Source: an uncultured Desulfobacterales bacterium (GTDB lineage: Bacteria; Desulfobacterota; Desulfobacteria; Desulfobacterales; G020354645). Taken from it: a stretch of 18,484 bases of DNA. The notes under the pieces were generated by a model. That model was not told the DNA's origin. It did not search any database and worked only from the letters and a program-made list of their open reading frames with translations. Positions 7,156 to 15,999 of this stretch are shown here, piece by piece (position 1 is the first letter of the stretch; each line of letters starts with the position of its first letter). The translations under genes were made by a program, and so were the position numbers. The stretch is from positions 1 to 18,484 of the forward strand of contig CAMYNZ010000019.1 in assembly GCA_947259865.1 (NCBI GenBank). The letters run 5' to 3'.

Positions 7156-8121
7156 TCATTGAACCCGCTTTTTTTGAGCTTTCATCCGTCCGATTATTTC
7201 ATGTCGTTCTCGCCATAATACCTCCTGATAAACCGGTACCTGTTTGATCGCATAACCCAGCTGTATTCTCGTTTCCATAACCTTTTTGGATAGCTGCGGC
7301 TTTTGACGTTTTATCTTTCTGAGTCTGGGAGAATTTTTGGGTTCCGTCACCAGTAAAAAAAAGTGGGGATTCTGATTTTTGACCTGTTCCATTCTATAAA
7401 TAGACCTTACAACATGGCTGTATCTTCGTGGATCCTGTCGTTTAATCTTAAGTAACTGTTTCTTTAACTTTTGCTGTAAAAAAAATCCCTCGGGATTTCG
7501 CCTGCGCTCTGCTTCCCGTTTTTGAACCTCCTGGTTGATTCGTTTTCGCTGGGGTTCGGGTAGTTGGGCCAGTTCTTTGTTCTTGGGGTCAAACTTTTCC
7601 CTGTGATTGACGGCACAGTAGATTTCGCCGGTGGTAACATCGATCATACGTGCATTGATTTCTATATAGTCATCCAGGTGTGCAACGCTGCCAGAGACAA
7701 TGGCATCGACATTGAGAATTTTGCCGACTTCTTTTTCGTCTTCTTCTGTAATATCGCTCAGACTCAATTTTTGTTCATCCAAAATTTTATTTAACTGTTT
7801 TCTTTCAATCACCTTAATCTCACCAACCTGGGACAGTTTGGTGGTAATCTTTTCGGAAATCAGCTTGCCGATCTCCGACTCACCACCGCCAATATCGGTA
7901 AAATCCGTGACGGTTAATCTTTTATGGGGCAGTTTGTGAACATGCTCAATTACCGTATTGACCAATACCGTGGCAGCGTCATCCTGCCCGGCGGGTGCGG
8001 CGGTTTCTGCCTGACTGCTGTGTTTCTGGGCTGCATTAAATTCTGCTTGATTGTTCTTTGCGGTTGTCGCGCAAGCAAACAAGAAGAGAAGAATCATCAA
8101 AAGTACGCTCGTTTTTTTCAT
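7156..8121 (-). CDS. CsgG/FlgO-like lipoprotein with basic C-terminal tail
   Basis: This 321-aa protein starts with a lipoprotein signal peptide, with hydrophobic residues 5-16 and lipobox LFAC (Cys17). It is likely anchored in the outer membrane facing the periplasm. Residues about 60-170 form a CsgG/FlgO-type domain. The visible parts are KRLTVTDFTDIGG, then GKLISEKITTKLSQ, the VIERKQLNKILDEQ segment, and DAIVSGSVAHLDDYIEINARMIDV with TTGEI. Such domains build envelope assemblies or sense envelope state. The C-terminal 145 residues are unusual: very rich in Lys, Arg and Gln with no domain I know. AGGAGG 5 nt before the ATG is a near-perfect ribosome site. It is separated from the HsdR_N-like gene by palindrome-rich DNA and probably has its own transcript. 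Confidence 0.8.
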   Translation of the reverse strand: MKKTSVLLMILLFLFACATTAKNNQAEFNAAQKHSSQAETAAPAGQDDAATVLVNTVIEHVHKLPHKRLTVTDFTDIGGGESEIGKLISEKITTKLSQVGEIKVIERKQLNKILDEQKLSLSDITEEDEKEVGKILNVDAIVSGSVAHLDDYIEINARMIDVTTGEIYCAVNHREKFDPKNKELAQLPEPQRKRINQEVQKREAERRRNPEGFFLQQKLKKQLLKIKRQDPRRYSHVVRSIYRMEQVKNQNPHFFLLVTEPKNSPRLRKIKRQKPQLSKKVMETRIQLGYAIKQVPVYQEVLWRERHEIIGRMKAQKKRVQ

Positions 8122-8218
8122 CCTAACCTCCTAAAAGCGGGTACCGTAATATTTACCTGTCATGCTTGTACGATCGAAAAAGCTGAATTGATTGATAAAG
8201 CAATTTTCTGCCCTACAA

Positions 8219-8350
8219 ACCGGGTGCTCTGCACCCGATTGCATGTGCACCGTTTAAAGTAATGGGGTGCTTTGGCCTTTCTCCGCTCCTGGCGGAAAAA
8301 TCCGCCAAAGTTCTCCGGCGGGTTTACCCGCCAAAGATCTATGGCGGGTA
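8219..8350. repeat. Cluster of short palindromes (GGCGG/CCGCC type)
   Basis: The 271-bp gap between the lipoprotein start and the HsdR_N-like stop holds a chain of hairpins. They are CGGGTGC/GCACCCG with a TCT loop (8221-8237), TGGCGGA/TCCGCCA (about 8290-8307), GGCGGGTTTACCCGCC (8317-8332) and CCCGCCA/TGGCGGG (8327-8348, centred on AGATCT). The last resembles the palindromes in repeat D copy 2 (4420-4474). They could stop transcription of the upstream gene or be REP-like elements. No T-run follows, so intrinsic termination is not supported. Confidence 0.55.
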
Positions 8351-8392
8351 AATTCAAGCCATCCCGTGCGGGGCAAGTTAGGGTCGTTGACT

Positions 8393-8941
8393 TCAGGCGT
8401 GTCTGGGTCCCAAATTGACCTTCATGCTATCGTAGCTGCGAAAGATAAGCTTTTCTCGTTCAATGCGTTCAGCCGGGAAAGGGCGACGGGTGATGGTCCT
8501 CAATTTTTTTCGAGCCCCTTCTTTAGAAGGAATAGACTCCAATCCCTCACCGAGCTTTTTCCCGGTAACGGTATCCAGCACAATGGCTGATTTGCCGTCG
8601 CAAACCACAGAAAATGGTATTTGATAGGTATCCAATAGCCGGGCGGCCGCCAGAATTTCCCTTTCCCACGAACCCAGTGAACCGGCCGGACACTTTAAAA
8701 CCATAATCCGGTTCCGGCCGCTATCCGGGCTAACAACGAGATCCAGTCGGGAGTGATAGCGCTCACCGGCAATTTCAAGCGATATGTCGACGTCGACCGC
8801 GATATCTTCTTTGGCAAAACCTTTGGCGTTTACGAGATATCGCTCAACCGCCTGTCGATTGGCCTCCGCACCGATGTCAGGAACCACCTTACCGGTAATA
8901 AAATCAACTAGGGTGGTATACGATTTTAAAATTTCCGGCAC
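8393..8941 (-). CDS. HsdR N-terminal-domain-like protein (probably catalytically inactive)
   Basis: This 182-aa protein resembles the HSDR_N_2 module (PF13588) of type I restriction R subunits, a PD-(D/E)XK fold. The visible parts are the GAEANRQAVERYLV helix, a strand with the first acid (SRLDLVV) and the core strand IMVLKCPAGS. Typical members have E-x-K in that core strand; here the lysine is present but the acid position is Val or Leu, so nuclease activity is doubtful. It is far shorter than HsdR and has no helicase, methylase or specificity partner. It closes the gpmI cluster, 100 bp after gpmI. The start is GTG with a weak ribosome site. I know this form as a conserved deltaproteobacterial family of unknown role. 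Confidence 0.7.
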   Translation of the reverse strand: MPEILKSYTTLVDFITGKVVPDIGAEANRQAVERYLVNAKGFAKEDIAVDVDISLEIAGERYHSRLDLVVSPDSGRNRIMVLKCPAGSLGSWEREILAAARLLDTYQIPFSVVCDGKSAIVLDTVTGKKLGEGLESIPSKEGARKKLRTITRRPFPAERIEREKLIFRSYDSMKVNLGPRHA

Positions 8942-9041
8942 TGGCTTTGCTCACAAAGATGTTATCTGATAACAATTACCGGATTCAACTTTTCGTCTGC
9001 CTGGTTGAATGGGTTGAATATTATGGGTTGATTATATCATA

Positions 9042-10586
9042 TTAATCAGCAAGAAGCGATAGACCGGTCATCTGTTTTGGCTTCTCAATCCCCATAATTT
9101 GAAGGATGGTAGGGGCTATATCGCCCAGACGCCCGGTATTCAGACGCGCATGGCGACGGGCATCATCCACCAAAATGAACGGAACCGGATTAAGCGAGTG
9201 GGCCGTGCAGACCTGTCCTCTCTCATCGATCATTCTTTCTGAATTGCCGTGATCGGCAGTAATCAATGTAACACCGCCTTGCGATTTTATTTGTGGTACA
9301 ATTTTGCCGAGACAGCGGTCTACCGTTTCACAGGCCCGGATTGCCGCTTCCAGAACCCCCGTATGACCCACCATATCCATGTTGGCAAAATTCAGCACGA
9401 TAAAATCATACTTCTCTGACCGCAGACGCGACAGAAGTTCTGCGGTGACCAAATCGGCGCTCATTTCCGGTTTCAAGTCGTATGTGGCAACGTCACGTGG
9501 CGACGGGATCAAGCATCGATCTTCCAGATTGAAAGGTTTTTCCTGGCCGCCGTTGAAAAAATAGGTAACATGAGCGTACTTTTCGGTTTCTGCAATACGC
9601 AGCTGATACAATCCCTGGCGGCTGATGACCTCCCCCAGAATCTCTTTAAGGTGGACCGGCGGATAGGCGACCGGCAGCGTAATATTCTCATCATACATTG
9701 TCATACATACAAATTCATCCGGCAGCGGAAAAGGATCTCGTTTGAAAAACTCGAAGCTCGGCTCGTTAAATGCCTGTGTAATTTCCCGGGCACGATCGGC
9801 CCTGAAATTAAAAAAGATGATACCATCACCATCCCGAACGGTACCCAAGGGATTTCCATCCGAGCCCGTGATTACAATCGGTTGTACGAATTCATCAGTT
9901 TCATTCCTGGCATAAGCCCTTTGTACCGCCTTTACCGGATCCTTGGCCTGGATTCCATCACCACGTGTAAAAAGCCAATAGGCTTTTTGTATTCGCTCCC
10001 AGCGACTGTCGCGATCCATGGCGTAAAAACGACCGCACACCGTGGCGATATCACCCAGATGATTTGATTGGGCGTGAGCCTTCAAACGCCTTAAAAATTC
10101 TACCCCGCTATCCGGGGCTGTATCACGGCCGTCAAGGATGGCATGGATACAGACCCTGCTCAAACCTTTTTGCCGGGCCATTGCCAGCAGTGCCAGCAGA
10201 TGATCGAGCTGACTGTGAACACCCCCGTCTGAAACCAGACCCAGCATGTGAAGGATTGTGCCGTTGGCCTTAACCTTTGCCATTACAGATTTGAGTGCCT
10301 GATTTGCGAAAAACGAGCCGTCGGCAATAGCCTTGTCGATCCTCAACAGGTCCTGATGTACGACCCGGCCGGCACCGATATTGAGATGTCCGACTTCGGA
10401 ATTTCCCATGATACCTTCCGGAAGCCCGACGGCTTCGCCGGAACACAAAAGCCGGGTAACGGGATAGGTGTTTTTGAGTTCATCCAGATACGGTGTTTGG
10501 GCAAGCTTTAGCGCATTTCCTTCCGGTCTGTCACTTATCCCCCAACCATCCAGAATGATCAGCAGGCAGGGTTTTGGTTTAGGCAT
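9042..10586 (-). CDS. gpmI: 2,3-bisphosphoglycerate-independent phosphoglycerate mutase
   Basis: This glycolytic enzyme interconverts 3- and 2-phosphoglycerate in the cytoplasm with two metal ions (Mn in many members). With the ATG at 10586 the protein is 514-515 aa, the usual size, and the catalytic serine falls at residue 63 (MGNSEVGHLNIGAG), as in characterised enzymes. Other motifs are ILDGWG with metal ligand Asp13, AILDGRDTAPDSG, the FFNFRADRAREI region, and TADHGNSE near the C terminus. A longer frame reaching 10733 adds about 49 residues that only shadow rsfS and is rejected. Start and rsfS stop overlap by 8 bp, indicating translational coupling. Confidence 0.95.
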   Translation of the reverse strand: MPKPKPCLLIILDGWGISDRPEGNALKLAQTPYLDELKNTYPVTRLLCSGEAVGLPEGIMGNSEVGHLNIGAGRVVHQDLLRIDKAIADGSFFANQALKSVMAKVKANGTILHMLGLVSDGGVHSQLDHLLALLAMARQKGLSRVCIHAILDGRDTAPDSGVEFLRRLKAHAQSNHLGDIATVCGRFYAMDRDSRWERIQKAYWLFTRGDGIQAKDPVKAVQRAYARNETDEFVQPIVITGSDGNPLGTVRDGDGIIFFNFRADRAREITQAFNEPSFEFFKRDPFPLPDEFVCMTMYDENITLPVAYPPVHLKEILGEVISRQGLYQLRIAETEKYAHVTYFFNGGQEKPFNLEDRCLIPSPRDVATYDLKPEMSADLVTAELLSRLRSEKYDFIVLNFANMDMVGHTGVLEAAIRACETVDRCLGKIVPQIKSQGGVTLITADHGNSERMIDERGQVCTAHSLNPVPFILVDDARRHARLNTGRLGDIAPTILQIMGIEKPKQMTGLSLLAD

Positions 10587-10977
10587 CTTTTGACTCCACA
10601 TCTGATCCGTTGCGTTTTGTCGTCTGCATGCTTCGGGTTTTAATTCTTTTGGCGTCCACCCATAGACCTTCCAGATCATAAAATTGTCGCACGGAATCAT
10701 AAAAAACATGAATAACGACATGCCCATAATCAAGCAGGACCCAGTGCCCTTCCTTTGACCCTTCCACGCTCAGGGGCATTATTTTATGCTGCTTTAAGTC
10801 CCATTGGATATGTTCGGCGATGGCTGAGACCTGCCGGTTTGAGCGTCCGCTGCATATGATAAATATATCGGCGACCGAGGTGAGTTCCCGGACATCCAGT
10901 ACCACGAGTTCGTATGCTTTTTTACCGAGAACCGCATTAATATAAAGGTTTAGCGAGGATTCCGGATCATTGGTCAT
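10579..10977 (-). CDS. rsfS: Ribosomal silencing factor RsfS
   Basis: This 132-aa protein of the RsfS/DUF143 (Iojap) family binds ribosomal protein L14 and blocks subunit joining when nutrients are short. The family pattern is plain: LVVLDVRELTSVADIFIICSG, then SNRQVSAIAEHIQWDLKQ, then WVLLDYGHVVIHVF with the terminal FYDLEGLW. Length is slightly above the usual 105-120 aa because of a Lys/Arg-rich tail. It overlaps nadD by 4 bp (ATGA) and gpmI by 8 bp. The nadD-rsfS pairing is widespread in bacteria, supporting the call. Confidence 0.95.
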   Translation of the reverse strand: MTNDPESSLNLYINAVLGKKAYELVVLDVRELTSVADIFIICSGRSNRQVSAIAEHIQWDLKQHKIMPLSVEGSKEGHWVLLDYGHVVIHVFYDSVRQFYDLEGLWVDAKRIKTRSMQTTKRNGSDVESKDA

Positions 10978-11639
10978 GTATAAAGTCCTTTTGATTTTAT
11001 AAAGCTTTCTACTTTTGGGGGTACTAAAGATTGAATGGATTCTCCGGCTTTAACCAATTTCCGTATTGCCGATGATGAAATGTCGAGTAAACGAAGCTTT
11101 GAAATGAAAATAGGCTGTTTGTCGGCATGGAAATAACCAAAACGTGATGAGGAAAAATGGTAATCCTTTGATATTCTGAACTTCAAAAATTCTTCAAGCA
11201 CCTGCCGCTGTCTGGAGGCATCCTTCCATTTCGGATCCGGCCTTTCAATAACGATAATGGCAATGATTTGCAGCAGGTCGTTATATGATTTCCAGGTATC
11301 AATTTCCAGAAAAGCATCCAGGCCCATGATCAGATAAAGGCAGGTGTCTTCCGAAAATTCGGATTTAAAATGGTTGACCGTGTCAATGGTGTAGGAGGGG
11401 CCGGGTCGTTTGAGCTCGATATCGGAAACAACAAGGCCTGGATGATCAGAAACAGCCTGACGGATCATTTCCAGGCGGTCACCGGCCTCTACCAGACCGA
11501 GGTTATTTTTGTGCGGCGGAATGGCCGACGGGATGATATAGTTTCTGTCCAGTGAAAACGCATTTTTTACTTCCAGGGCAGCTCTCAAATGCCCTAAATG
11601 AAATGGATTAAAGGTACCGCCAAAAAGCCCGATACGCAT
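10974..11639 (-). CDS. nadD: Nicotinate-nucleotide adenylyltransferase
   Basis: This 221-aa cytoplasmic enzyme adenylates nicotinate mononucleotide to deamido-NAD in NAD synthesis. The nucleotidyltransferase HxGH motif is in GGTFNPFHLGHL (His14, His17). The second signature is ISSSAIR at 187-193. Length is normal. It is the first gene after repeat element A, whose left end begins 71 bp upstream. Promoter signals must therefore lie inside or beside that repeat, or transcription reads through from proA. The ATG at 11639 is preceded by a weak ribosome site. An ATGA overlap couples it to rsfS. Confidence 0.95.
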   Translation of the reverse strand: MRIGLFGGTFNPFHLGHLRAALEVKNAFSLDRNYIIPSAIPPHKNNLGLVEAGDRLEMIRQAVSDHPGLVVSDIELKRPGPSYTIDTVNHFKSEFSEDTCLYLIMGLDAFLEIDTWKSYNDLLQIIAIIVIERPDPKWKDASRQRQVLEEFLKFRISKDYHFSSSRFGYFHADKQPIFISKLRLLDISSSAIRKLVKAGESIQSLVPPKVESFIKSKGLYT

Positions 11640-11709
11640 TGATGATAACCTGTTTAGTCCGGTAATAATAAAAAGATCTTATCAGTTAAAACAATCGGGT
11701 TCGGTTACA

Positions 11710-12172
11710 GCCTGTTCTTACGCAAGGTTCCCTAATGCATTCAAATCCCGCTGCAAGCGGGACTGATGATTCATGCAGCGCCCATTCTAAGAACCTGCCT
11801 AGCCCCTGATTTAAATGAGGGGTCGGGGTATTTTTTTCTCGGCAAGATGCCGGATTGTTGCCTGCCAAGCCTGACAGCGGCAACCGGCTTGTATTTTACT
11901 GCCGGCTATTTAAAACTTTCACTCCAACAAGAACCGATGTCTAGTTTTGCCTTTCTCGGCGGCAATAGCCCTCTGCCCATTAGAACCACCGGGGCGATCA
12001 TCTTGTCGTGCAGTCAACGGCCAGACCGTGCCCAGCACGGGATGCAGTCTTTCTCCGCTAAAAGCGGAGAGAGACGAAAGCACGTTAGTGCTTTAATCGG
12101 TGCACTTGCAACCGGGTGCAGGGCAACCGGTTTGTATGGCAAGAAAAAAACACCCCGACCCCTCATTTAAAT
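11710..12172. repeat. Dispersed repeat element, family A/B copy A
   Basis: This element fills most of the 558-bp gap between proA and nadD. The left end (11710-11746, CCTGTTCTTACGCAAGG then CCCTAATGCATTCAAA) matches the inverted right end of the element at 17798-18225. CTGATGATTCATGCAGCG (11763-11780) is identical to 17853-17870 and 18343-18360. Inner arms 11809-11839 and 12142-12172 are 31-bp inverted repeats with one mismatch, core GAGGGGTCGGGGT. Between the arms lie hairpins CCGTGCCCAGCACGG (12024-12038), TCTCCGCTAAAAGCGGAGA (about 12052-12070) and AAAGCACGTTAGTGCTTT (12077-12094). A 22-bp stretch (11743-11764) is shared exactly with repeat D (142-163). There is no coding capacity. Confidence 0.7.
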
Positions 12173-12197
12173 AGAAAAGGATTCTCGATTCAGATAC

Positions 12198-13454
12198 CTA
12201 TTCTCTGATTTGGCCGTCACCGAACACAACAAATTTAGTGGTCGTCAGCTCCTCAACCCCCATCGGTCCGAAAGCATGCAGCTTTGACGTACTTATACCG
12301 ATCTCAGCCCCTAAACCCAGCTGGGCACCGTCGTTAAACCGCGTGGAGGCGTTGACCAGGACAACCGAAGAGTCCACTTGGCGTACAAAACGTTTGGCCC
12401 TCTCATAATCAGATGTAACAATGGCTTCGGTATGGTCGGAGCCGTAATTTTCGATATGCTCTATAGCCTGATCCATACTATCAACAACTTTGACGGCAAT
12501 GACAAGATCCAAATATTCTGTCGGCCAGTCTTGCGGGACGGCAGCCTTCGCTCCGGTTATCAAACGGCAGGTTTCAGGGCAACCCCTGATTTCAACACCG
12601 GCCGCATCAAAACGTTTTGCGATTGCCGTCAAAAAATTCTGTGCAACCGATCTGTGCACCAGCATGGTTTCCATCGCATTGCAGACTCCGGGCCGCTGCA
12701 CTTTGGCATTAAAACATATCTCCTCAGCTTTTTTCAAATTCGCACCGTCATCGACATAAACATGGCACACCCCTTTATAATGTTTTAATACCGGAATCTT
12801 TGAATTGTCTGCCACAAATCGGATCAACCCCTCGCCACCACGCGGTATAATAAGATCAATGTGTTCCGTCTGGCATAAAAGCGCATTCACGGCCGCTCTA
12901 TCCCGAATGGGGATCACCTGGATCGTATTCTCCGGAAAGCCGGTTTGCCCCAGCGCCTGATTGATTGCCTCAGCCAGAGCCTTATTGGAATGCAGCGCTT
13001 CTGATCCCCCCCGAAGAATCACGGCATTGCCGGCTTTCAAACACAAACCAGCAGCATCAATCGTAACATTGGGCCTTGATTCATAAATAATTCCAATGAC
13101 CCCAAGGGGAATCCGCATACGTGATACCTGGAGACCATTGGGTCGAAGCCAGGTATGACTCAGGCTGCCAACCGGATCTTCAAGCCCAGCCACCTCTTTT
13201 AAGCCTTTAATCATGGCCTGGATGGTAGCATTGCTGATCGTGAGCCGATCGAGCATGGCCGCCGGAATCTCCATTTCTTTGGCACGCATCACATCTTTAT
13301 TGTTTTCTGCTTTTATATATGCCGCTTTATCTTGTAATTGCGCAGCAATGGCTAACAGGGCCTCATTTTTTTGAGCGGATGCGCATTTGGCGATTTGCAT
13401 TGAAGCGCCTTTGGCCGCAAGCGCCATGTTCTGGATGGTCGATTCAACAGACAT
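12198..13454 (-). CDS. proA: Gamma-glutamyl phosphate reductase (glutamate-5-semialdehyde dehydrogenase)
   Basis: This 418-aa NADPH-dependent enzyme of the aldehyde-dehydrogenase superfamily reduces glutamyl-5-phosphate to glutamate semialdehyde, the second step of proline synthesis. Family motifs are [20 protein letters not shown] at 124-143, LRGGSEA, then [11 protein letters not shown]. The catalytic Cys258 lies in [10 protein letters not shown], and the C-terminal [19 protein letters not shown] is present. Length is normal. It follows proB by 24 bp, so the first two proline enzymes are co-expressed. The upstream GAGA is a weak ribosome site. Downstream the ancestral link to nadD is interrupted by repeat element A. 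Confidence 0.96.
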   Translation of the reverse strand: MSVESTIQNMALAAKGASMQIAKCASAQKNEALLAIAAQLQDKAAYIKAENNKDVMRAKEMEIPAAMLDRLTISNATIQAMIKGLKEVAGLEDPVGSLSHTWLRPNGLQVSRMRIPLGVIGIIYESRPNVTIDAAGLCLKAGNAVILRGGSEALHSNKALAEAINQALGQTGFPENTIQVIPIRDRAAVNALLCQTEHIDLIIPRGGEGLIRFVADNSKIPVLKHYKGVCHVYVDDGANLKKAEEICFNAKVQRPGVCNAMETMLVHRSVAQNFLTAIAKRFDAAGVEIRGCPETCRLITGAKAAVPQDWPTEYLDLVIAVKVVDSMDQAIEHIENYGSDHTEAIVTSDYERAKRFVRQVDSSVVLVNASTRFNDGAQLGLGAEIGISTSKLHAFGPMGVEELTTTKFVVFGDGQIRE

Positions 13455-13478
13455 TGTTTATATCTCTTTTCATATTTT

Positions 13479-14612
13479 TCAATCGCCGGTTATGGCCAGA
13501 TTGTCTCTGTGGATAACTTCATCATAGAGTTTATGGCCCAAACACGCTTCAATTTTGTTAGAGTTGAGGCCCTTGATCTTGGATATATCGACAGCACTAT
13601 AGTTGACGAGACCCATGCCATATGTCTGACTTTGGGTCCCTTTAAATTCGACCGCTGCGCCGACATTGAAATCACCTTGCACCTCTAATATCCCGCTGGA
13701 CAGAAGACTTTTGCCCCCCTTCATGATAGCATTCGCCGCGCCATCATCTATTATAAGAGCACCCTGGGGCTTCAGGGTAAAAGCGATCCAACGCTTGCGG
13801 CTGGCCAATCGTTGTTCTTTGGGCACAAAATATGTGCCGTGGCTCCTACCGGAAAACAGCTTGATTAAAATGTTCGGTTTTCCACCGTTGGCGATGATCA
13901 TAGGGATGCCGGAAGTGTTGACTTTTTTGGCGGCTTTGATTTTGCTGAGCATTCCGCCGGATCCCAGGGCACCCGGGATATCGCCGGCCAGCTTTTCAAT
14001 GTTTTTATTGATGGCGGATACCAACGGTATCATCTCAGCGCCCGGAAAAATCCGGGGATCCCTGGTATATAGCCCATCAATATCGGTCAAATTAATGAGG
14101 ATATCGGCGTCCAAAAGCAATGTTATCATAGCTGCCAGATGATCGTTGTCGCCAAATTTGATCTCTTCAACCATGACCGTATCATTTTCATTGATAATGG
14201 GTAAAACATGCCAGGAGAGCAAGGTAAAAAGCGTGTTTCTGGCATTTAAATATCTTTTGCGATTGGAAAGGTCCTCGCTGGTGAGAAGGATCTGGGCTAC
14301 CTTTTTTTTGTATCGGGCAAAGGCTTTTTCATATTCCAGAATCAATCCGGCCTGGCCTACTGCAGCCACCGCCTGGCGTTTTGGAATCTCATCCGGTCGC
14401 TTTGAAAGCCCGACTTTTTTTACGCCGGATGCCATGGCTCCGGATGTAACCAGGATAACTTCCAATCCCCGATCGATTAACCGGCATATTTGTCTGGTGA
14501 TGGATCGAATCGCTGTTACATTCAATCCGTGATTTTCCGTGAGAACATTGCTTCCCACCTTGACGACGACTCGCTTGGCACAATCGAAACAGATTTTTCG
14601 GTTATCATCCAT
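13479..14612 (-). CDS. proB: Glutamate 5-kinase
   Basis: This 377-aa enzyme phosphorylates glutamate at the gamma-carboxyl, the first and feedback-controlled step of proline synthesis. The amino-acid-kinase domain covers about residues 10-260: VVVKVGSNVLT, VTSGAMASGV, NENDTV, FGDNDHLAAM, LTDIDGLYTRDP. A C-terminal PUA domain follows (GALIIDDGAANAIMKGGKSL onward), as in E. coli ProB. I place the start at the ATG at 14612, which overlaps the obg stop by 8 bp; an ATG at 14621 would add three residues and is equally possible. It sits between obg and proA. Confidence 0.95.
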   Translation of the reverse strand: MDDNRKICFDCAKRVVVKVGSNVLTENHGLNVTAIRSITRQICRLIDRGLEVILVTSGAMASGVKKVGLSKRPDEIPKRQAVAAVGQAGLILEYEKAFARYKKKVAQILLTSEDLSNRKRYLNARNTLFTLLSWHVLPIINENDTVMVEEIKFGDNDHLAAMITLLLDADILINLTDIDGLYTRDPRIFPGAEMIPLVSAINKNIEKLAGDIPGALGSGGMLSKIKAAKKVNTSGIPMIIANGGKPNILIKLFSGRSHGTYFVPKEQRLASRKRWIAFTLKPQGALIIDDGAANAIMKGGKSLLSSGILEVQGDFNVGAAVEFKGTQSQTYGMGLVNYSAVDISKIKGLNSNKIEACLGHKLYDEVIHRDNLAITGD

Positions 14613-15606
14613 TAATATCATCCAGCAGTTTTATTATTTGGGTCTTCAATTCCGTCATTCCCAAACCGGTTACAGCCGATATGCGCAATGCGGGTTTTCC
14701 CTGGGCCGCCAACTCAAATTTCTTGGCTAAATGTTCAGTACCCGGTAAATCCATTTTGGTGAGTACGACGATCTGCGGTTTGCGTGATAACATTGAGCTG
14801 TACATCGCCATTTCTTTGTTTACTGTTTTAAGCCCCATAAGTGGATCATCTGCACTGATGGTTGAGGCATCAATAAGATGAACCAGGATCCGGGTGCGTT
14901 CGATATGGCGCAAAAATCCGATGCCCAATCCGACCCCTTTGTGCGCACCTTCAATCAGACCGGGAATATCAGCTATGACAAACGGATCCAACTGTTGGGT
15001 CCGGACGACACCGAGGTTGGGCGTCAGTGTTGTAAATGGATAATCCGCAATTTTGGGTTTCACTGAAGATAGGACGCTGATAAGGGTAGATTTGCCGGCA
15101 TTGGGAAGACCGATTATGCCTGCATCGGCCAGAAGTTTAAGCTCTAGTTTGAGGTTGAGGACCTGACCGGATTCGCCGGGTTGGGCAAACCGCGGCGCAC
15201 GGTGTGTGGATGTTTTGAACCGGCTGTTGCCCTGGCCGCCCCTTCCGCCCCGCGCCAGTATGAAGGTTTCTGCGGGCCGAGTAAAGTCCTTTAGGATTTG
15301 ATCGGTATCGGCGTTGCGGACTAACGTGCCCGGGGGTATTTCAATCACAAGGTCTGGGCCGTTTTTCCCGGTCCTTTGCTTGCCCTGTCCGGGGGTGCCA
15401 TTTTTGGCTTTAAAACGCTGGCGAAATTGAAATTGATAAAGAGTTCGTCTTCGGGTGGTTGTTTTTAATACTATATCACCACCTTTACCGCCATCACCGC
15501 CGTCCGGACCGCCACGGGGTATAAATTTTTCGCGTCGGAAACTTACGCATCCGCGTCCGCCATCACCCGACTGAACCGTAATAACTGCCTCATCAATAAA
15601 TTTCAC
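14605..15606 (-). CDS. obg: GTPase Obg (CgtA)
   Basis: This 333-aa ribosome-associated GTPase acts in 50S assembly and stress control. The glycine-rich Obg fold spans residues 1-158 ([30 protein letters not shown]). The G domain follows with G1 GLPNAGKST at 166-174, switch region [13 protein letters not shown]3 [17 protein letters not shown]4 TKMD and G5 SAVTG. There is no C-terminal OCT domain, as in many proteobacteria. The start codon is GTG, overlapping the rpmA stop by 4 bp (GTGA). The rplU-rpmA-obg order is classical, although the first link is stretched here. Confidence 0.97.
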   Translation of the reverse strand: MKFIDEAVITVQSGDGGRGCVSFRREKFIPRGGPDGGDGGKGGDIVLKTTTRRRTLYQFQFRQRFKAKNGTPGQGKQRTGKNGPDLVIEIPPGTLVRNADTDQILKDFTRPAETFILARGGRGGQGNSRFKTSTHRAPRFAQPGESGQVLNLKLELKLLADAGIIGLPNAGKSTLISVLSSVKPKIADYPFTTLTPNLGVVRTQQLDPFVIADIPGLIEGAHKGVGLGIGFLRHIERTRILVHLIDASTISADDPLMGLKTVNKEMAMYSSMLSRKPQIVVLTKMDLPGTEHLAKKFELAAQGKPALRISAVTGLGMTELKTQIIKLLDDING

Positions 15607-15857
15607 GCTGCATAAACGCTCACTCTTTTGCGCGAACGACCCTGCCGTTCATAGGTGACGGTTCCATCAATTTTGGCATACAGCGTATAGTCTTTCCCGA
15701 TCCCAACGTTTTCACCGGGGTGAAATTTGGTTCCCACCTGGCGGACCAATATGTTGCCGGCTCTCACCCGCTGTCCACCGAAGCGTTTGACGCCACGTCT
15801 TTGCCCCTGACTGTCGCGGCCGTTTTTTGAACTTCCACCTGCTTTTTTATGTGCCAT
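15603..15857 (-). CDS. rpmA: 50S ribosomal protein L27
   Basis: This 84-aa protein sits near the peptidyl-transferase centre of the 50S subunit. The N terminus [18 protein letters not shown] and the [21 protein letters not shown] core are diagnostic. The true start is the ATG at 15857, with GGAGG a few bases upstream. A longer frame to 15896 adds thirteen residues without family similarity. It has the short N-terminal form with no cleavable Firmicutes-type extension. Its stop overlaps the obg GTG by 4 bp. Confidence 0.97.
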   Translation of the reverse strand: MAHKKAGGSSKNGRDSQGQRRGVKRFGGQRVRAGNILVRQVGTKFHPGENVGIGKDYTLYAKIDGTVTYERQGRSRKRVSVYAA

Positions 15858-15899
15858 CTCAATCCTCCAAAACGGATCAGAAAAATTTTTGATCAAATA

Positions 15900-15999
15900 A
15901 GGGCTCGGGGTGTCTTTGGCCTATCCAGACGGCCCGAGCCAATTGCTCATTAAAAGCAACGGGGCGATCATCTTGCCGTGCAAAACACACCCCGACCCC
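15900..15999. repeat. Hairpin plus partial repeat A/B arm between rplU and rpmA
   Basis: The rplU-rpmA gap is 198 bp, long for this pair. It contains a strong inverted repeat GGCTCGGG/CCCGAGCC (about 15902-15940) with an inner GTCT/AGAC pair. Next to it is GGGGCGATCATCTTGCCGTG (15961-15980) followed by ACACCCCGACCCCT, which matches the right part of element A (about 11992-12011 and 12150-12163). The A segment between those two blocks is missing. It is a decayed or internally deleted copy that could attenuate transcription between L21 and L27. Confidence 0.55.

Noticed and set aside
9570..10067. 165-aa plus-strand frame inside gpmI
   Set aside because: Antisense shadow of a well conserved gene.
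10587..10733. N-terminal extension of gpmI
   Set aside because: It shadows rsfS codons and lacks family similarity; the ATG at 10586 puts the catalytic Ser at position 63.
13666..14142. 158-aa plus-strand frame inside proB
   Set aside because: Antisense shadow of a clear glutamate kinase with no motif or ribosome site.
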